Positions 10,425 to 21,850 of a stretch of DNA of 64,000 bases are shown here, in pieces. The DNA is taken from positions 164,831,697 to 164,895,696 of the forward strand of contig JAYESD010000004.1 in assembly GCA_036927565.1 (NCBI GenBank). The letters are read 5' to 3'. The position numbers were made by a program, and so were the translations under genes. Every line of letters starts with the position of its first letter. Positions within the stretch are counted from its first letter, which is position 1. Below the pieces are notes generated by a model. It saw only the letters and a list, made by a program, of their open reading frames with translations. It had not been told where the DNA came from and searched no databases. Origin of the DNA: Tuctoria greenei (Eukaryota; Streptophyta; Magnoliopsida; Poales; Poaceae).

Positions 10425-11957
10425 ATGGTGAACTCAGCTGTTGAATCATCCAATGGTCATCCCGCTGTTCAAGCTGCTGGGGGCAATCCCTCTAATATGC
10501 AGCCACCAGCAGGAACCTCAGTTCCAGCAGGAGTCACACTTCCACCACCGCCGCCTCCACCAGCAAATCAAGCTGGGCAGCGCGATGGTGCACCGGCGTC
10601 AATCACTACGTCGGCGAATCATGACAACCCGGAACACGCGCTCCATGCAGCACGTGCTCTCCTTCAGCGCCCACCACATCTGGATGCATCCCGGGATGCA
10701 ATGGAGCAGTGGAGGGCCGATGTGGAACACTTGGTTGCAGCAGCAGCCGACCGCATCAGTAACCAGGGTCCTCCTCCTTCAGGATGGGCCCCGTCACAGC
10801 GACGGACCTTGTCTGGCAGACTTGGTCCGCACGTTTCCAACAACATGAGACGTGCTGCGTCGCAACAAGTGACGTCGTTGCCCTCCGGGGCGCGACGCAC
10901 TCACACGGTATCAAGGCTTTCAACTCATGACCTCCGGGCGGAGCTTGATCGCCGATACCGTCAACAAGACGGCCGAGTCCATATCAACCGTGCTCGTGAA
11001 AGACGAGAAGCTCAGGACACTCCTGCTCCTGAAGGAGTAGGAGGAGGCTATTCAGCCCTGGCCATGCATCTGTGTATGGTCAGGTGGCCACAGAAATTCC
11101 GGCCTCACCTGCCGGAGAAGTTTGACAGGACCATTAATCCCGTCGAATTTCATCAGATTTACTCCAGTGCTATCCTGGCAGCTGGAGGAAATGAGGCTGT
11201 AATGGCCAATTATTTTTCAGTGGCTTTAACTGGGACCGCCCGGTCCTGGTTTATGAGCCTTCCACCCAACTCCATCAACAGTTGGGAGGAGTTGTGCCGA
11301 CAGTTTACCGCCAACTTCGGGAGTTCATACACCCGACCAGGCACCGAACTGGACCTTTTTGCAGTCGTGCAAGAAGGGGGAGAATCCCTGCGATCATTCA
11401 TCCAGAGATTCTCTCAGGTACAAAACACTATCCCTTTTATCTCTAGCGCTTCTGTCATTATGGCATTTAGACAGGGTGTACGGGATAAGAAGATGTTGGA
11501 GAAACTGGCAATCAAGGAGATCACCAGTGTCATGGAACTCTTCAGCTTGGCCGACAAATGTGCCAGAGCTGCGGAGGGCCGTGAAATGCACTCCAAACCA
11601 TCTCCGGAGGATCGCAGGAAATCCTCCAAAGGCGAAGCCACTACCTCCGGGAGTGGCAAAAAGAAGAAAAAGACCAACAGCAAGAAGAAGTCGTTGGCCG
11701 GCACATCTAATGCTGCAGCTGCTGCAGCTCCAGGTGGCCGGGGGCCACGCCCTAAGAAGCGACCTCGACAGTCTTCTGAAGACGGTGGCAAACCCAAGGT
11801 GTGGTGTCCAATTCATAAGACGGACAGCCACAGTTTGGAAGACTGTCGGGAGGTCCAAAACCTTGCCCATCGCTACAACAAGCGCTGGGAAGAAGTTCCT
11901 TTCCGACAGAGGGAAGGAAAACAAAAAGTTGACGAAGCTCCGACTGAAGAGGAGTAA
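10425..11957 (+). CDS. gag: gag polyprotein of the Tat gypsy element
   Basis: Structural capsid protein of the retrotransposon, 510 aa and open from the first ATG after the primer-binding site to TAA at 11955. The N-terminal 200 residues are Pro/Ala/Gln-rich. The retrotransposon gag domain spans about residues 218-388, with KFRPHLPEKFDRTINPVEF, GTARSWFMSLPPNSINSWEE and SLRSFIQRFSQVQNTIP. A Lys/Arg-rich segment follows (about 395-450). A variant zinc knuckle, WCPIHKTDSHSLEDC (Cys-His-His-Cys, about 458-472), is typical of this lineage. The protease follows in the same frame after the TAA, so the stop is either the natural gag terminator or a mutation. Of the element's sense genes, only this one looks undamaged. 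Confidence 0.85.
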   Translation: MVNSAVESSNGHPAVQAAGGNPSNMQPPAGTSVPAGVTLPPPPPPPANQAGQRDGAPASITTSANHDNPEHALHAARALLQRPPHLDASRDAMEQWRADVEHLVAAAADRISNQGPPPSGWAPSQRRTLSGRLGPHVSNNMRRAASQQVTSLPSGARRTHTVSRLSTHDLRAELDRRYRQQDGRVHINRARERREAQDTPAPEGVGGGYSALAMHLCMVRWPQKFRPHLPEKFDRTINPVEFHQIYSSAILAAGGNEAVMANYFSVALTGTARSWFMSLPPNSINSWEELCRQFTANFGSSYTRPGTELDLFAVVQEGGESLRSFIQRFSQVQNTIPFISSASVIMAFRQGVRDKKMLEKLAIKEITSVMELFSLADKCARAAEGREMHSKPSPEDRRKSSKGEATTSGSGKKKKKTNSKKKSLAGTSNAAAAAAPGGRGPRPKKRPRQSSEDGGKPKVWCPIHKTDSHSLEDCREVQNLAHRYNKRWEEVPFRQREGKQKVDEAPTEEE

Positions 11958-14900
11958 GGTTTTCAGGATCCTAAAAAGGTATTGAAGGCCATCTACACCT
12001 CCGTCGACAACGATTCTGACGTCTCAGACAACGAGCGTCGGAATACCATGAACACCATTTTTGGTGGATCATGGGACATCACCTCCCGCCGCGTAGCTCC
12101 TACAGCCAGGGCTGAGCCTCATCGGAAGTGGATGGACACAGCCATCACTTTTGATGCTTCGGACTGCCCTCGAAGCATGGTTGGAGCAGGCCAGTTACCT
12201 TTGATTGTATCTCCTACCATCAATAACATTCAGCTTCACCATGTTATGGTAGACGGAGGTTCGGGGCTGAACCTCATAAGCTTCGAAGCTTTTACCAAGC
12301 TTCAGCTCCGACCTTCGGATCTTCACCCCTCCCGACCTTTCTCCGGAGTAGGTCCGGGAGCCATTACCCCACTCGGTGCTATTACTCTCCCCGTTACCTT
12401 TGGGACCCAGGAGAAGTATCACACTGAGAAGTTGGTCTTTGACGTTGCTCAAATCAACTTACCTTTCAACGCCATCTTGGGTAGGCCTGCCTTGTACAAA
12501 TTCATGGCAGCTGCTCATTATGGCCACCTGGTGTTAAAGATGCCAACACCAGTAGGTGTTCTCCGGATCCGCGGAGATCGCACTGCCGGAGTAACCGCTT
12601 TGGAAGAACTTCATGCGCTTACTACGACGCAAGAGGAGGACTCCAGGCAGGAGCAAGCTCCAAAACCCCCGAGCATTCGTCAACGAGGCTCGACTTCTGC
12701 ACCTCGTGTGCACCCAAGCGGCGACACCGACATTCCCGTCAAAGTCGTCCAAATCGGTTTCGATGCCGCTCATACCACCCGTATATCAGGGGGACAGAAT
12801 GACAAATAGGAACTCGCGCTCATCGCTTTCCTCCGGGCTAATGTCGACGTGTTTGCCTGGCAACCATCATAAATGCCTGGGATCCCCAGGGAAGTGATTG
12901 AGCATAATCGGAAGATCTACCCTGATGCCCGGCCCGTGCATCAGAAGCCTCGGAAGCAATCTGTGGAGCGACAGAACTTCATTCGACAAGAAGTGAAGAA
13001 GTTGCTCGAAGATGGATTCATCCGAGAAGTCTTCCATAAAAAATGGCTGGCAAACCCAATCATTGTGCCCAAGGCCGGTGGGAAGCTTCGGATGTGCATA
13101 GACTACACAACACTAAATAAGGCGTGTCCAAAAGATCCATTCCCACTACCAAGAATAGATGAGATAGTGGATTACACCTCCGGGTGTGAATTATTGTGTT
13201 TCCTAGACGCATATTCTCGGTATCATCAAATCAGAATGTCTAGGGAAGATGAAGAGCATACCTCTTTCATAATAGTAGATGGATTGTACTGTTATACAGC
13301 CATGCCATTTGGTCTCAAGAATGCAGCTTCAACTTTTGTACGAGCTATGTACAAAACTTCTGAAGAACTCATTAGAGACATAGTGGAAGTGTACGTCGAT
13401 GACATCGTGGTCAAGGTCAAGAACAAGGAATCACTCCTTGACACCTTACAGGCAGTCTTCGACAAGCTGCGGGTCACCCGCACAAAGCTAAACCCAGACA
13501 ACTGTGTCTTCGGGGTTAGCTCCGAAAAACTTCTTAGTTTCCTGGTAAATCACCGGGGCATAGAGGCTAACCCGGCGAAGATCAAAGCCATTGAAGACAT
13601 GCGGCCACTAGCCCGCATCAAGGATGTCCAAAAGCTGACTGGATGTCTAGTATCCCTCAGCCGGTTCATTTCAAGACTGGCGGAATGGGCACTTCCCTTC
13701 TTCAAGTTATTGAGGATGTCCGGACCATTCCAATGGTCTGAAGAAGCAGAAAAGGCGTTACAAGAGCTAAAACAGCTCCTCACCACCCTACCAACTCTGG
13801 TAGCTCCGAACCCTGGTGAGCCTTTGCTTCTTTACATTTCAGCAACTGACGAAGTCGTCAGTATGGTCCTGGTTGCGAGAGACCAGAACTATCCCATGCC
13901 CAGGAATCCAGACCCCTCCGGGAGGGTCCGGAGGTTCCTAAAAGCGAGTCTGGGTCCCAGTTCCCAAACTTGAGTCAACAAGAAGTTACATCAGAAGACC
14001 CAGACCCCTCTGGGAGGGTCCAGGTCGCTTCTGAAGTGCTCCGAGTCCCTCCAGCAAGGACCCGGAGGTCCGCGAAGAAGGTCTGGATCCCTCCGGGAGG
14101 GTCCGGGTCAATGAAGAGGAAGCTCCGGGCCCCTCCGGGAGGGTCCGGACCATCCAGCGCCTAGTGTACTTCATCAGTGAAGTACTTCATGACGCCAAGA
14201 CTCGATACCTAGAGGTGCATAAGCTGCTCTATGCAATTCTTATCGCCTCCAGGAAGCTTCGCCATTACTTCCAGGCTAACAAGATTTCAGTGGTGACTTC
14301 TTACCCACTTCGAGCAATCTTGCATAATCCCAATTCAACTGGGAATATTGCAAAGTGGGCAGCGGAATTGGCCGAATTCGATCTCGAATTCATTCCAAGA
14401 CAAGAAATCAAGAGTCAAGCATTGGCAGATTTGTGGCAGAATGGACTCCCTCTACATAAAACCCTGGGGGCCCCAGTGAGCAGAAGCCGGAACACAAGGC
14501 TTCGGTCTTCACCAAGCCTCACTGGACCCTCTACTTCGACGGCTCCATGCAAAAGCAGGGGGCCAGAGCTGGAATCCTTCTCCTCGCACCAACCGGGGAG
14601 AAGGTAAAATACATGGTACACCTTGACTTCGAGGCGACCAACAACATGGCGGAGTACGAAGCACTCATCTACGGACTAAAGGTGGCACTGTCATACGGTT
14701 TCAAGAAGTTGCTGGTCAAGGGAAATTCACAGCTCATCATTAAACAAGTGAAGGGTGAATGCTCCTGCAACAATCTCCAGCTAGCTGCTTACCTCCTTGA
14801 AGTCCAGAGGCTTCAGAAGGACTTCGAAGTCCTATACCTCCACCACGTCCAGCGTGTCCACAACGCTGAAGCCGACGAACTCTCGACGAAAGTGTCAACT

Positions 14901-16349
14901 GGAGCTCCAGCTCCTGACGGAACTTTTATCCAGAGGTTGTCAAAACCCACAGCTCAGCCTGCCGAACTGAGCGAAGGGGGCGAGATCAGCATCCCGAAGC
15001 TGACGGTCCCGATGGCCCTGTTACCATGGCAGCCATCAAGGGTCGTAGGTGCTGCTGGAAGCTCCGAGCAACCCAGCACGCAAGACTCAAATGCTCAAGT
15101 TAGTTCCGATGCATGGAACTCGGAGATCCGGAGCTACTTGAAAGACAACATCCTTCCTGACGATGATGTATCCGCTGACCGGATAGTCAGATTGGCTAAA
15201 AGATACGCGTTGGTAGAAGGGGATCTCTAACGACGCGGTGCCAACGGCGTCCTAATGCGGTGCATCACAAGGGAAGAAGGCTGCGAGCTCCTCGCAGAAA
15301 TCCATGGAGGCGAGTGTGGGAACCACGCGTCTTCCTGCACGCTGGTTGGTAAAGCCTAAAGGCATGGCTTCTACTGGCCTACAACACTCCAGGATGCAAC
15401 TGAGCTGGTGAAGAAATGCGAAGCATGCCAATTTCATGCAAAGCAAATTCACACACCGGCTCAGCCTCTACAAATGATACCTCCTACATGGCCCTTCGCT
15501 GTGTGGGGGATGGACATCTTGGGACCTTTCCCAAGAGCCGTCGGAGGTTACAAGTTCCTGTATGTCGCCATTGACAAGTTCACCAAGTGGCAGGAAGCAA
15601 CTCCAGTTGTGACAATAAACAAGCAATCTGCTATCAACTTTTTGCAGTCCATTGTATGCAGATTTAGAGTCCCAAACAAAATAATTACTGATAACGGGAC
15701 CCAATTCACAAGCTCTGCATTTCAAGGATATTGCGAAGACCTCGGCATTCAAGTTTGCTACGCCTCCGTAGCTCACCCGGCGAGCAATGGCCAGGCCGAG
15801 AGAGCAAATGCTGAAATCCTGAAAGGACTCAAAACGCGCACCTATGAGCGCTTGAAAAAACATGGAGCCAACTGGATTGAAGAGCTTCCGCCCACTCTAT
15901 GGGCCAACAGGACAACTCCAAACCGGTCAACTGTAGAGACACCCTTATTCCTAGTGTACGGAGCTGAAGCAATCCTTCCTCCGGAAATCACCATGGGGTC
16001 ACTCCGGGTCCGGACCTTCGACGAAGCCACGCAGGACCAGCTCTGGCTTGAAGACCTAGACCTCCTTGAGGAGGGAAGGTGCGAAGTAGCTGTTCGGAAT
16101 GCCCGTTACCGCCAAGCCCTTCAGCGCTATCATCATCGGCATGTACACAACAGACAGCTTGAGGAATGCGATCTGGTGCTACGGAGAATACAATCCAGAG
16201 AATGGTTAAACAAACTCTCCCCCAGCTGGGAGGGACCCTTCCGAGTGATTAAGGTATCCCGTCCCAGAAGCATTCGCTTGGCTACCGAGGATGGGACACC
16301 TCTCCCAAATCATTGGAATATTGAGCACCTCCTTAAGTTCTACACTTAA
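11958..16349 (+). pseudogene. pol: pol of the Tat gypsy element: protease, RT, RNase H x2, integrase (disrupted)
   Basis: Domains in order: aspartic protease with MVDGGSGLNLIS and AILGRPALY (about 12247-12500); reverse transcriptase from about 12873 with MCIDYTTLNKACPKDPFPLP, MPFGLKNAASTF and YVDDIVV (about 13395); RNase H start LLYISATDEVVSMVLV (about 13830); a second, archaeal-like RNase H with WTLYFDGSMQ and NNMAEYEALIYGL (about 14530-14890); integrase with an HHCC finger (about 15290-15430), WGMDILGPF, TDNGTQF and NGQAERAN, ending HLLKFYT at 16349. The dual RNase H is a Tat hallmark. Damage: in-frame stops at about 12807, 12870, 14459, 15228 and 15357, a frame change across 13905-14165, and a 1-nt loss near 14431. 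In the second RNase H the usual aspartate of the VKGDSQ motif is asparagine. The integrase frame itself is open from about 15360 to 16349. Confidence 0.85.
13911..14149 (+). repeat. dispersed palindromic CCCTCCGGGAGGG repeats inside pol
   Basis: Five copies of a GC-rich palindromic unit lie within 240 bp: 13911-13931, 14003-14024, about 14045-14070 (degenerate), 14085-14107 and 14127-14149. Three contain the perfect palindrome CCCTCCGGGAGGG. They occupy the linker between the first strands of the RT-linked RNase H and its YFISEVL block, where relatives have a short charged linker, and the reading frame changes across them. Confidence 0.75.
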
Positions 16350-17698
16350 TATCACGGAGGTGAGTCTGTACTAACTTGAGGTGTATGGTATAGAGTCATT
16401 GTACAGAGCCGGATAGTTCCTCCAGGAGAACAGCCGGGCTTTTCCCGAAAGGTCCGCAAAGTTCATGCAACACTTGTCACAGTCTCAGAACTAAAAGTGT
16501 GGCTAGCTACCCTAGGTCAAACAAGAAATGAAACACGCTTAGCTTGGTTCCGTACCCTAAGAGTGTACTTGTTTCCCATGTACCCCAGACCTATAATGAA
16601 AGACATATTCATGTGAAACAGACTCCACGTGCATTTATTTTGTACAGGATCAACATTTTTCATTTTTCTCTTTCTTGTCAATAACAAAGTTATGCAATTC
16701 TTAAGAAATTTTAGTTCGACCAGTTCATGTATAATTCGAGCTTTATTGTCAATTCTTTTGGATTCAAATATTTTTCATGGCCCACTCGCCTGAATGCCGC
16801 CAAGCCAATCTAGGGCCAGAGTGTGCTATCGACTTATCCTGGTCAAGCACCCAAAGTACGCCACTCTACCTACACCCCGGCAGGCCGAAGTAAGGCGGGT
16901 CCAAGTACAATTGGATCTGGAAGAAAGAAGGCAACACATTCGGTTGTACTCAGAATTGTGTTTGACCTAAAACTTTCTTGGGAATCGTAAGCTGCGACGA
17001 AGTTATAGGCAAGGAGCGAATTTTACTATTTTTCTTGGCTTCAGTGTGCAGGAAAAATAAAGAATCCACATTGATGGAGAAAAGCCGGAGCTAACAAAGC
17101 TCCGACTCCCCCTAGGTGGCTTGTGATCGATGTTAAACATTGAAAACGAGCATTACCAGAGCAACGAAGCTCCGACAAAGCTAGGCGGGCCAGCCATCGA
17201 CGCAGAATAAAAGATGGTGAGAAGACCCCACAAGTGGAGTCTGCTGCCGACAAGCTACGCGTTGGCAAAGGTCACTGCCGAAGCTACTAAGCTCCGACAC
17301 CCCGGAGGGCTAACTATCGATGCTCTACGCGTTGATAGGGACTATTGTCGGGGCTACTAAGCTCCAACGGTAGTCAATGCCAGAGCTTCTGCGCTCCGAC
17401 AACCTCAGGGGGCCTTCACTATCAAAGACTTCGGACCTACACTCTACAAGTTCGAAGCAAATGAGTCTTCAACAAAATACAATATCCTCTTGATACATGT
17501 TCACAATCAAATTGTTTACATCTACCAGGGGGCCAAGTGAAGACAGAAGTGTTGAAGACAAAAAATGAAATTCATTAACAAATTGTGGATTTCATTCATC
17601 TGGAGACAAGGGATTACAAAATTGGGGAAGAAAAAGAGAGAATACAAGTGGGAGCTACAGAGATGGTCCTAGACCCTATGGAAGAACTGGGAGACCTT
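16350..17698 (+). other. 3' untranslated region of the Tat element with degenerate repeats
   Basis: No sense coding is seen after integrase. Between about 17080 and 17420 a degenerate repeat recurs several times: a GAAGCTACTAAGCTCCGACA-like block plus a CGATGCTCTACGCGTTGATAG-like block. Tandem repeats in this interval are known from Tat elements. The rest is unremarkable. Confidence 0.55.
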
Positions 17699-18964
17699 CT
17701 AAGCAACCTCCGACACGTTGGCTCGGGTGGCTTCACCTTCTCCTTTGACGGGACCTTCAAGCACCGGGTCCAGAGGAAATTGGGGATCCTGGATGGTGTA
17801 GCACGTCAGCACATACTCTGCGATGTTCTCCGCCAGGGATGGCCCCTCAGCCTCCAACTGGTCCACGATGGCATTACCCACCTTGGAGAGTTTGTCACCC
17901 GTCGAGCTCAACGCTTGCAACGCCAGGTTCGGCTCCGGCTCCAGATCATCCGGACGCACGGGACTAAAGCCCATTGGTGTCAGCGCGTCGTTGGCTTTGC
18001 TCAGGAACTTCCAAACCTGTAGGGAGTCCGCAGTCCTCAAGCCCTTCAGTTCCTCCAAGGATCTTTTGGTCGCCGCCACTTCAGAATTCTCACGAGCAAG
18101 GCGCTCAACCTCTTTGGAATTTTGTTGAATCTTTTCAGCAACCTGCTTCTCGAGTTTTCCGAGCTCCTCCTCCCGGAGGTGGATCTTGTTTCAGCGGTCG
18201 ACAAGGTCCTTCTCCCGGCCCCTAACTTTCTTCTCCCTAGCAGCGATGGCACACTCTTGCTTGTAGAGTTCCTGCCCTCGCACCCAGGCCTTCTCCTCCT
18301 CCTCAATGCGACGCTCCTCCAACTTCTTGGTGCGTTCCTCGAGGCCCTTGTCAGCCAGAGCCACCTTTTTGGCGAGCTCCTCCTCTCTCTTCAAGACATC
18401 ATCCCGCAGCTCTAGGAGTTTTTGCTCTTTGTCTTCGAGCTTCTTCTCCCTCTCCTCAAGTGCCTCCCGGCGCTTGATGAGGCTAGTGTTAATGGCTTCA
18501 AGCGTTTCTTGGCGATCATCAGCCGCACTATTAGTTGCCTTGGCCTGCTCATAAATGGCCCGGGATTGAGTGTCGAGGGCACGAGTCAAGCTCTCCCAAT
18601 CATCCAATAATTTGTCCCAGTATTCCAGGCGGACCTTCTCCTGTTTGATCCACTCCTTGTCGTGTGCCAGCCTCGACTGCGCCAGCTTGGTCTCGATGTA
18701 GAGCCGACTACGCCACCGCCTAAGGGTTTGACGCTCCTCTTCAAGAGCCTTGCTATCGTGGTAGAACGCAAGCTGGACTTGACGCAGACTGGAGCAAGCG
18801 TTGTCAATGGACAATGACAGGGGAATAGGGTCCGGACCTGCTGGGATCTCCTCTGCTGGTTCCAGCGGGTTCTCATTTACAAAAATTGGGTACCACTCCA
18901 CAAGAGTGGTCCGCTGAGCCTCCACGGAACTAGGGCCGTCCTCTGGGATAGCCTCAGTCGCCAC
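17699..18964 (-). pseudogene. antisense ORF of the Tat element, coiled-coil C-terminal part
   Basis: A minus-strand frame of about 420 codons encodes a long Glu/Lys/Arg/Leu-rich coiled coil (LEEREKKLEDKEQKLLEL, LKREEELAKKVALADKGLEE) and then a less charged tail (ALTPMGFSPVRPDDLEPE). It is broken by a single TGA at 18191-18193, beyond which the same frame continues as NKIHLREEELGKLEKQVAEK and on to a natural stop at 17699. This is the C-terminal half expected for the Transposase_28-type antisense proteins of Tat elements. The N-terminal half was lost at the deletion junction near 19020. The protein's role is unknown. Confidence 0.7.
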
Positions 18965-19048
18965 CGAGGAGGGTCCTGCAGAAGAAGTTCCGACCTCCGG
19001 AACTAGTTATGAAGGCCCTGCCGCCAGGTCTTCATTTCCCCCCTCAGA

Positions 19049-19852
19049 CGTGCATCAAACGAAGTATACAAGGTACCTTCTCAAGCACTTCAACATGGAT
19101 AAAAGCAAGCCTCTTCGTACACCAATGGGAACAACATGAACACTTTAACTATGAAGATGGTGAACCCGTGGATCAAAAAAAATATAGAAGCATGATCAGA
19201 TCACTTTGGTACCTCACGGCATCAAGACCGGACATACAATTCAGCGTATCTGTTTGTGCACGGTTTCAAGCTTCCCCACGTGCTTAACATCATCAAGCCA
19301 TCAAAAGGATTCTCAGGTACTTATATGGGACTCAAGAATTTTGCATTTTTCTTCTTTATTCCTCAATCGTTACTTTGAAAGCTTTTTCGAATGCTGATTT
19401 TGGGGGTTGTAGGATTGATAGGAAAAGTATTTCTGGTGCTTGTCATTTTCTTTGTAATTCTCTTGTTGCTTGGTCCTCTAGAAAACAAAACTCAGTTGCA
19501 CTATCCACAGTCGAATCTGAATATGTAGCTGCTGCTAGTGCTTGCTCAAAAATTCTTTGGATTGTTCAAACACTTAAGGACTATGGGGTTGATCTAGATA
19601 GTGTTCCATTATTTTGTGATAACACTAGTGCCATTTGCATTGCTAAAAACCCCATACAACATTCTAGAACCAAGCACATTGATATTAGGTATTACTTTCT
19701 CTGTGATAATGTTGAAAAGGAAATATTGTGCTTCACCATGTAGATACCGAACAACAACTGGCTGATATTTTCATAAAACCTTTGGATTTAACTCGTTTTT
19801 GTTACATTCTTAGTGACATAGGGGTTATGCATCCTCATAGATTAAATTGAGG
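19049..19852 (+). pseudogene. copia copy A: end of reverse transcriptase and RNase H
   Basis: Sequence similar to copy B 24919-25717 begins at about 19049 (GTGCATCAAACGAAGTATAC). It continues through HFNMDKSKPL-like residues, ADFGGCRIDRKSISGACHFL, NSLVAWSSRKQNSVALSTVE and FCDNTSAICIAKNPIQHS, all RNase H motifs of Ty1/copia. The frame is open from 19375 to 19743. After a frameshift it ends with the QQLADIFIKPLD-like and GVMHPHRLN residues at about 19850. Everything upstream in pol is missing. Confidence 0.8.
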
Positions 19853-20646
19853 GAGAGCTTTTAAATTTGGGATCTGAATTTATATGCATAATATTTCATA
19901 CATATATGACTTTGTAATTCCTTTTACAAGCTGAAAGTTCTTACTACATTACTCGTGTCATACATCTTGTAGTTTTTGCCATGACTAGTAATTTGAATAA
20001 TTACTTACACTAAATTTGGTCATGATCGAACTTTCATGTTGTTTCGAACTTGTTGCATGATCACAAGTGCTTTTAATCATAATGAATCAATGAAGTAATC
20101 AACTCACATGTGGAGTTTTATGAACAAATATAAATTGAGAAAAGTCAAGAGAATATGCATGCATCGCACATCTTTTGAGATGGCTTATCATTGCACTTAG
20201 ATATGAACTTGGAAGAAGTTGTGTATGAATAAAACTATGTCCTTAATCTTCTGATTGTCAAATGACATAGGCTTGCCATGGTTGGTTAGAATAAGGCAGA
20301 TGCGCATATAATCTCTTGCAAATTTCATATGATAACATTTGTAATTTGAAAAATAATAAAATGCAGCATCAAGTGTCGTGCATTCAGGTTTTGAAATAGG
20401 TAGGTTCGTGAGATCATGACTTGCTAAAATTGAAAATTACATTTGATATCTAGCAGGGCTTACACTACTTTATGTATCTCATTGTTGTGATAGTGTAGGT
20501 TACTTGATAGTATGACTTGGATGAGCTTTGTTTTATATTTATATGTTATAATGTGCTCGTAACAAATAAAAATTTCTCTTTTGAACCTTGCTGAATACAT
20601 TGTCAAAGGGGGAGAAATTGATCACACATTGCACATATTCACAGTC
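19853..20646 (+). other. copia copy A 3' untranslated stretch
   Basis: Similar to copy B 25720-26515 along its whole length, with several GGGGGAG-type tracts (for example AAGGGGGAGAAATTG at 20607). It contains no coding. It breaks off at about 20646, roughly 190 bp before the point where a 3' LTR would be expected from copy B. Confidence 0.7.
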
Positions 20647-21850
20647 GTTTGGAGCCAAGACCAGGTCGGCCGACCACACCCCCCCCCCCCAGTTGGCCGA
20701 CTAGTTTCTGGCGCCAAACGCGGTCAAATGCCTCGTGTTGGCTCCTCCCGGTTTGAAGAGGTCATAGGTGACTGATTCGCGCACTTTTGGTGACGGGAAC
20801 CGACCCTTCTCCAAGCTACAAATAGGACCTCTCACCCCTCACTTCAACACACACCACTTGAGCATTCACTCTCTTGTATACATTAGTTCTCCAATTCCTT
20901 AGTGGAGGTTAGGCTGTATAGAGGAGCCTCTAGTCCCATGTCCAAAATGGGAAAGGTATGGCTCATGTATCTTTTGTTGTATTTCTGACTTTGTGGTTTA
21001 TAATGATATTATTATTAGTCTCTATTTACTTATATACGTGGGCAAAGTGTTGCTTGTTTGCTTGTGGAGTCCATGTATGTGCTAGGTGTAGATGTTGTTA
21101 CGATCTATACTTAATGTTATTATCATGTTATCATAAACATCATACACCACCACTATAGTCTAATTAAGTAATAATATGATTATGTTAATATGAATATGTT
21201 AGTTCTTGGTCCCAACATTGGTTTAATGATGTTTAGGTTAGTCATTGCCTTAGGATGAATATTACGTTGCAACTCTTAAGGTATTTACTTAGCATGCAAG
21301 CATGGTGCTTTGATAGTTAAGTAGCATTGGATGCATCATAGTCCATGGGTTGTAGAGGTAGGCGGTAGGTGGTGACAGCCAGATCCGTCCATTGTAATCC
21401 TCCACATTTGGCTACGACGTAGGCTCTTGGCGGGAGTCGCCTAGCAGACCAAGGGTAATCCCATGCCCGATATGCTGGACCACTAAGCCCTAGTATTCAC
21501 CATTAGCATATTCATGTGTACTTTATTAGGCTATGTATATGAGTAATTAGGGCACAGTAGGAGTAGCTCCATCTCGAGTCTAACCCTCGCTAGGACAACC
21601 TTACACTTAGAGTATATTGCTTAGGTGTGTGTCACACTACCCCTATATCAACTTACCCTTGTTCTGATTAACATTTAGTACCCTATAACTTGATCATAAG
21701 AATAGTGTTTACTTTACTTCACTGCCTTCCTTTGAGATAAATACGTTAGCCTTGGGAATACTCTTGGGTGAAATACTACACGATAGTTTCCATGCGCTTG
21801 CGAACCTCATCTCTTTCGAGAGATGATTTGTGACGTAAGAAACGTCAACG
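20647..21850 (+). mobile_element. Athila-like LTR, 5'-truncated
   Basis: Similar to 2431-3320 and ends at the matching position (CGTCAACG for TGTCAACA). The first 350 bp of the LTR are missing. Just inside its left edge is a C-run of about 14 between GGTCGGCCGACC and GTTGGCCGAC arms, where the complete LTR has only a short C-rich loop. It joins copia copy A's 3' region on the left directly to copia copy B's gag on the right. There is no internal gypsy sequence, so this is a remnant rather than a full element. Confidence 0.7.

Larger units (their letters stand above)
9472..19048 (+). mobile_element. Tat/RIRE2-type Ty3/gypsy element lacking its 3' end
   Basis: A 5' LTR, an Arg-tRNA primer-binding site, gag, protease, reverse transcriptase, dual RNase H, integrase, a long 3' region and an antisense coiled-coil ORF are present in the order known for the Tat lineage. 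It lies within the gag/coiled-coil region of copia copy A. The N-terminus of the antisense ORF, the polypurine tract and the 3' LTR are gone. At about 19020-19048 the sequence passes directly into copia reverse transcriptase, so the right edge is a deletion junction and has no TSD. Confidence 0.85.
6125..20646 (+). mobile_element. Sirevirus-type Ty1/copia element, copy A (interrupted and deleted)
   Basis: Left to right: 5' LTR (6125-7650), a Met-tRNA primer-binding site, a gag remnant with a zinc-knuckle remnant and coiled-coil extension, then a Tat gypsy element from about 9472 to 19048, then the end of reverse transcriptase plus RNase H, then a 3' untranslated stretch that stops at 20646. 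Copy A's protease, integrase and most of its reverse transcriptase are missing, as is the gypsy element's 3' end. A deletion therefore spanned the gypsy/copia junction after insertion. Copy B (21851-28455) shows the parts A has lost. The large LTR, the extended gag and the multiple GGGGGAG tracts are known Sirevirus traits. Confidence 0.75.

Noticed and set aside
11394..11924. Minus-strand frames of 127-176 codons opposite gag
   Set aside because: Shadows of the gag frame, which carries recognisable domains on the plus strand.
17585..18610. Plus-strand frames over the antisense coiled-coil region
   Set aside because: They are shadows of the minus-strand ORF. Only the minus strand gives a coherent heptad-like protein.
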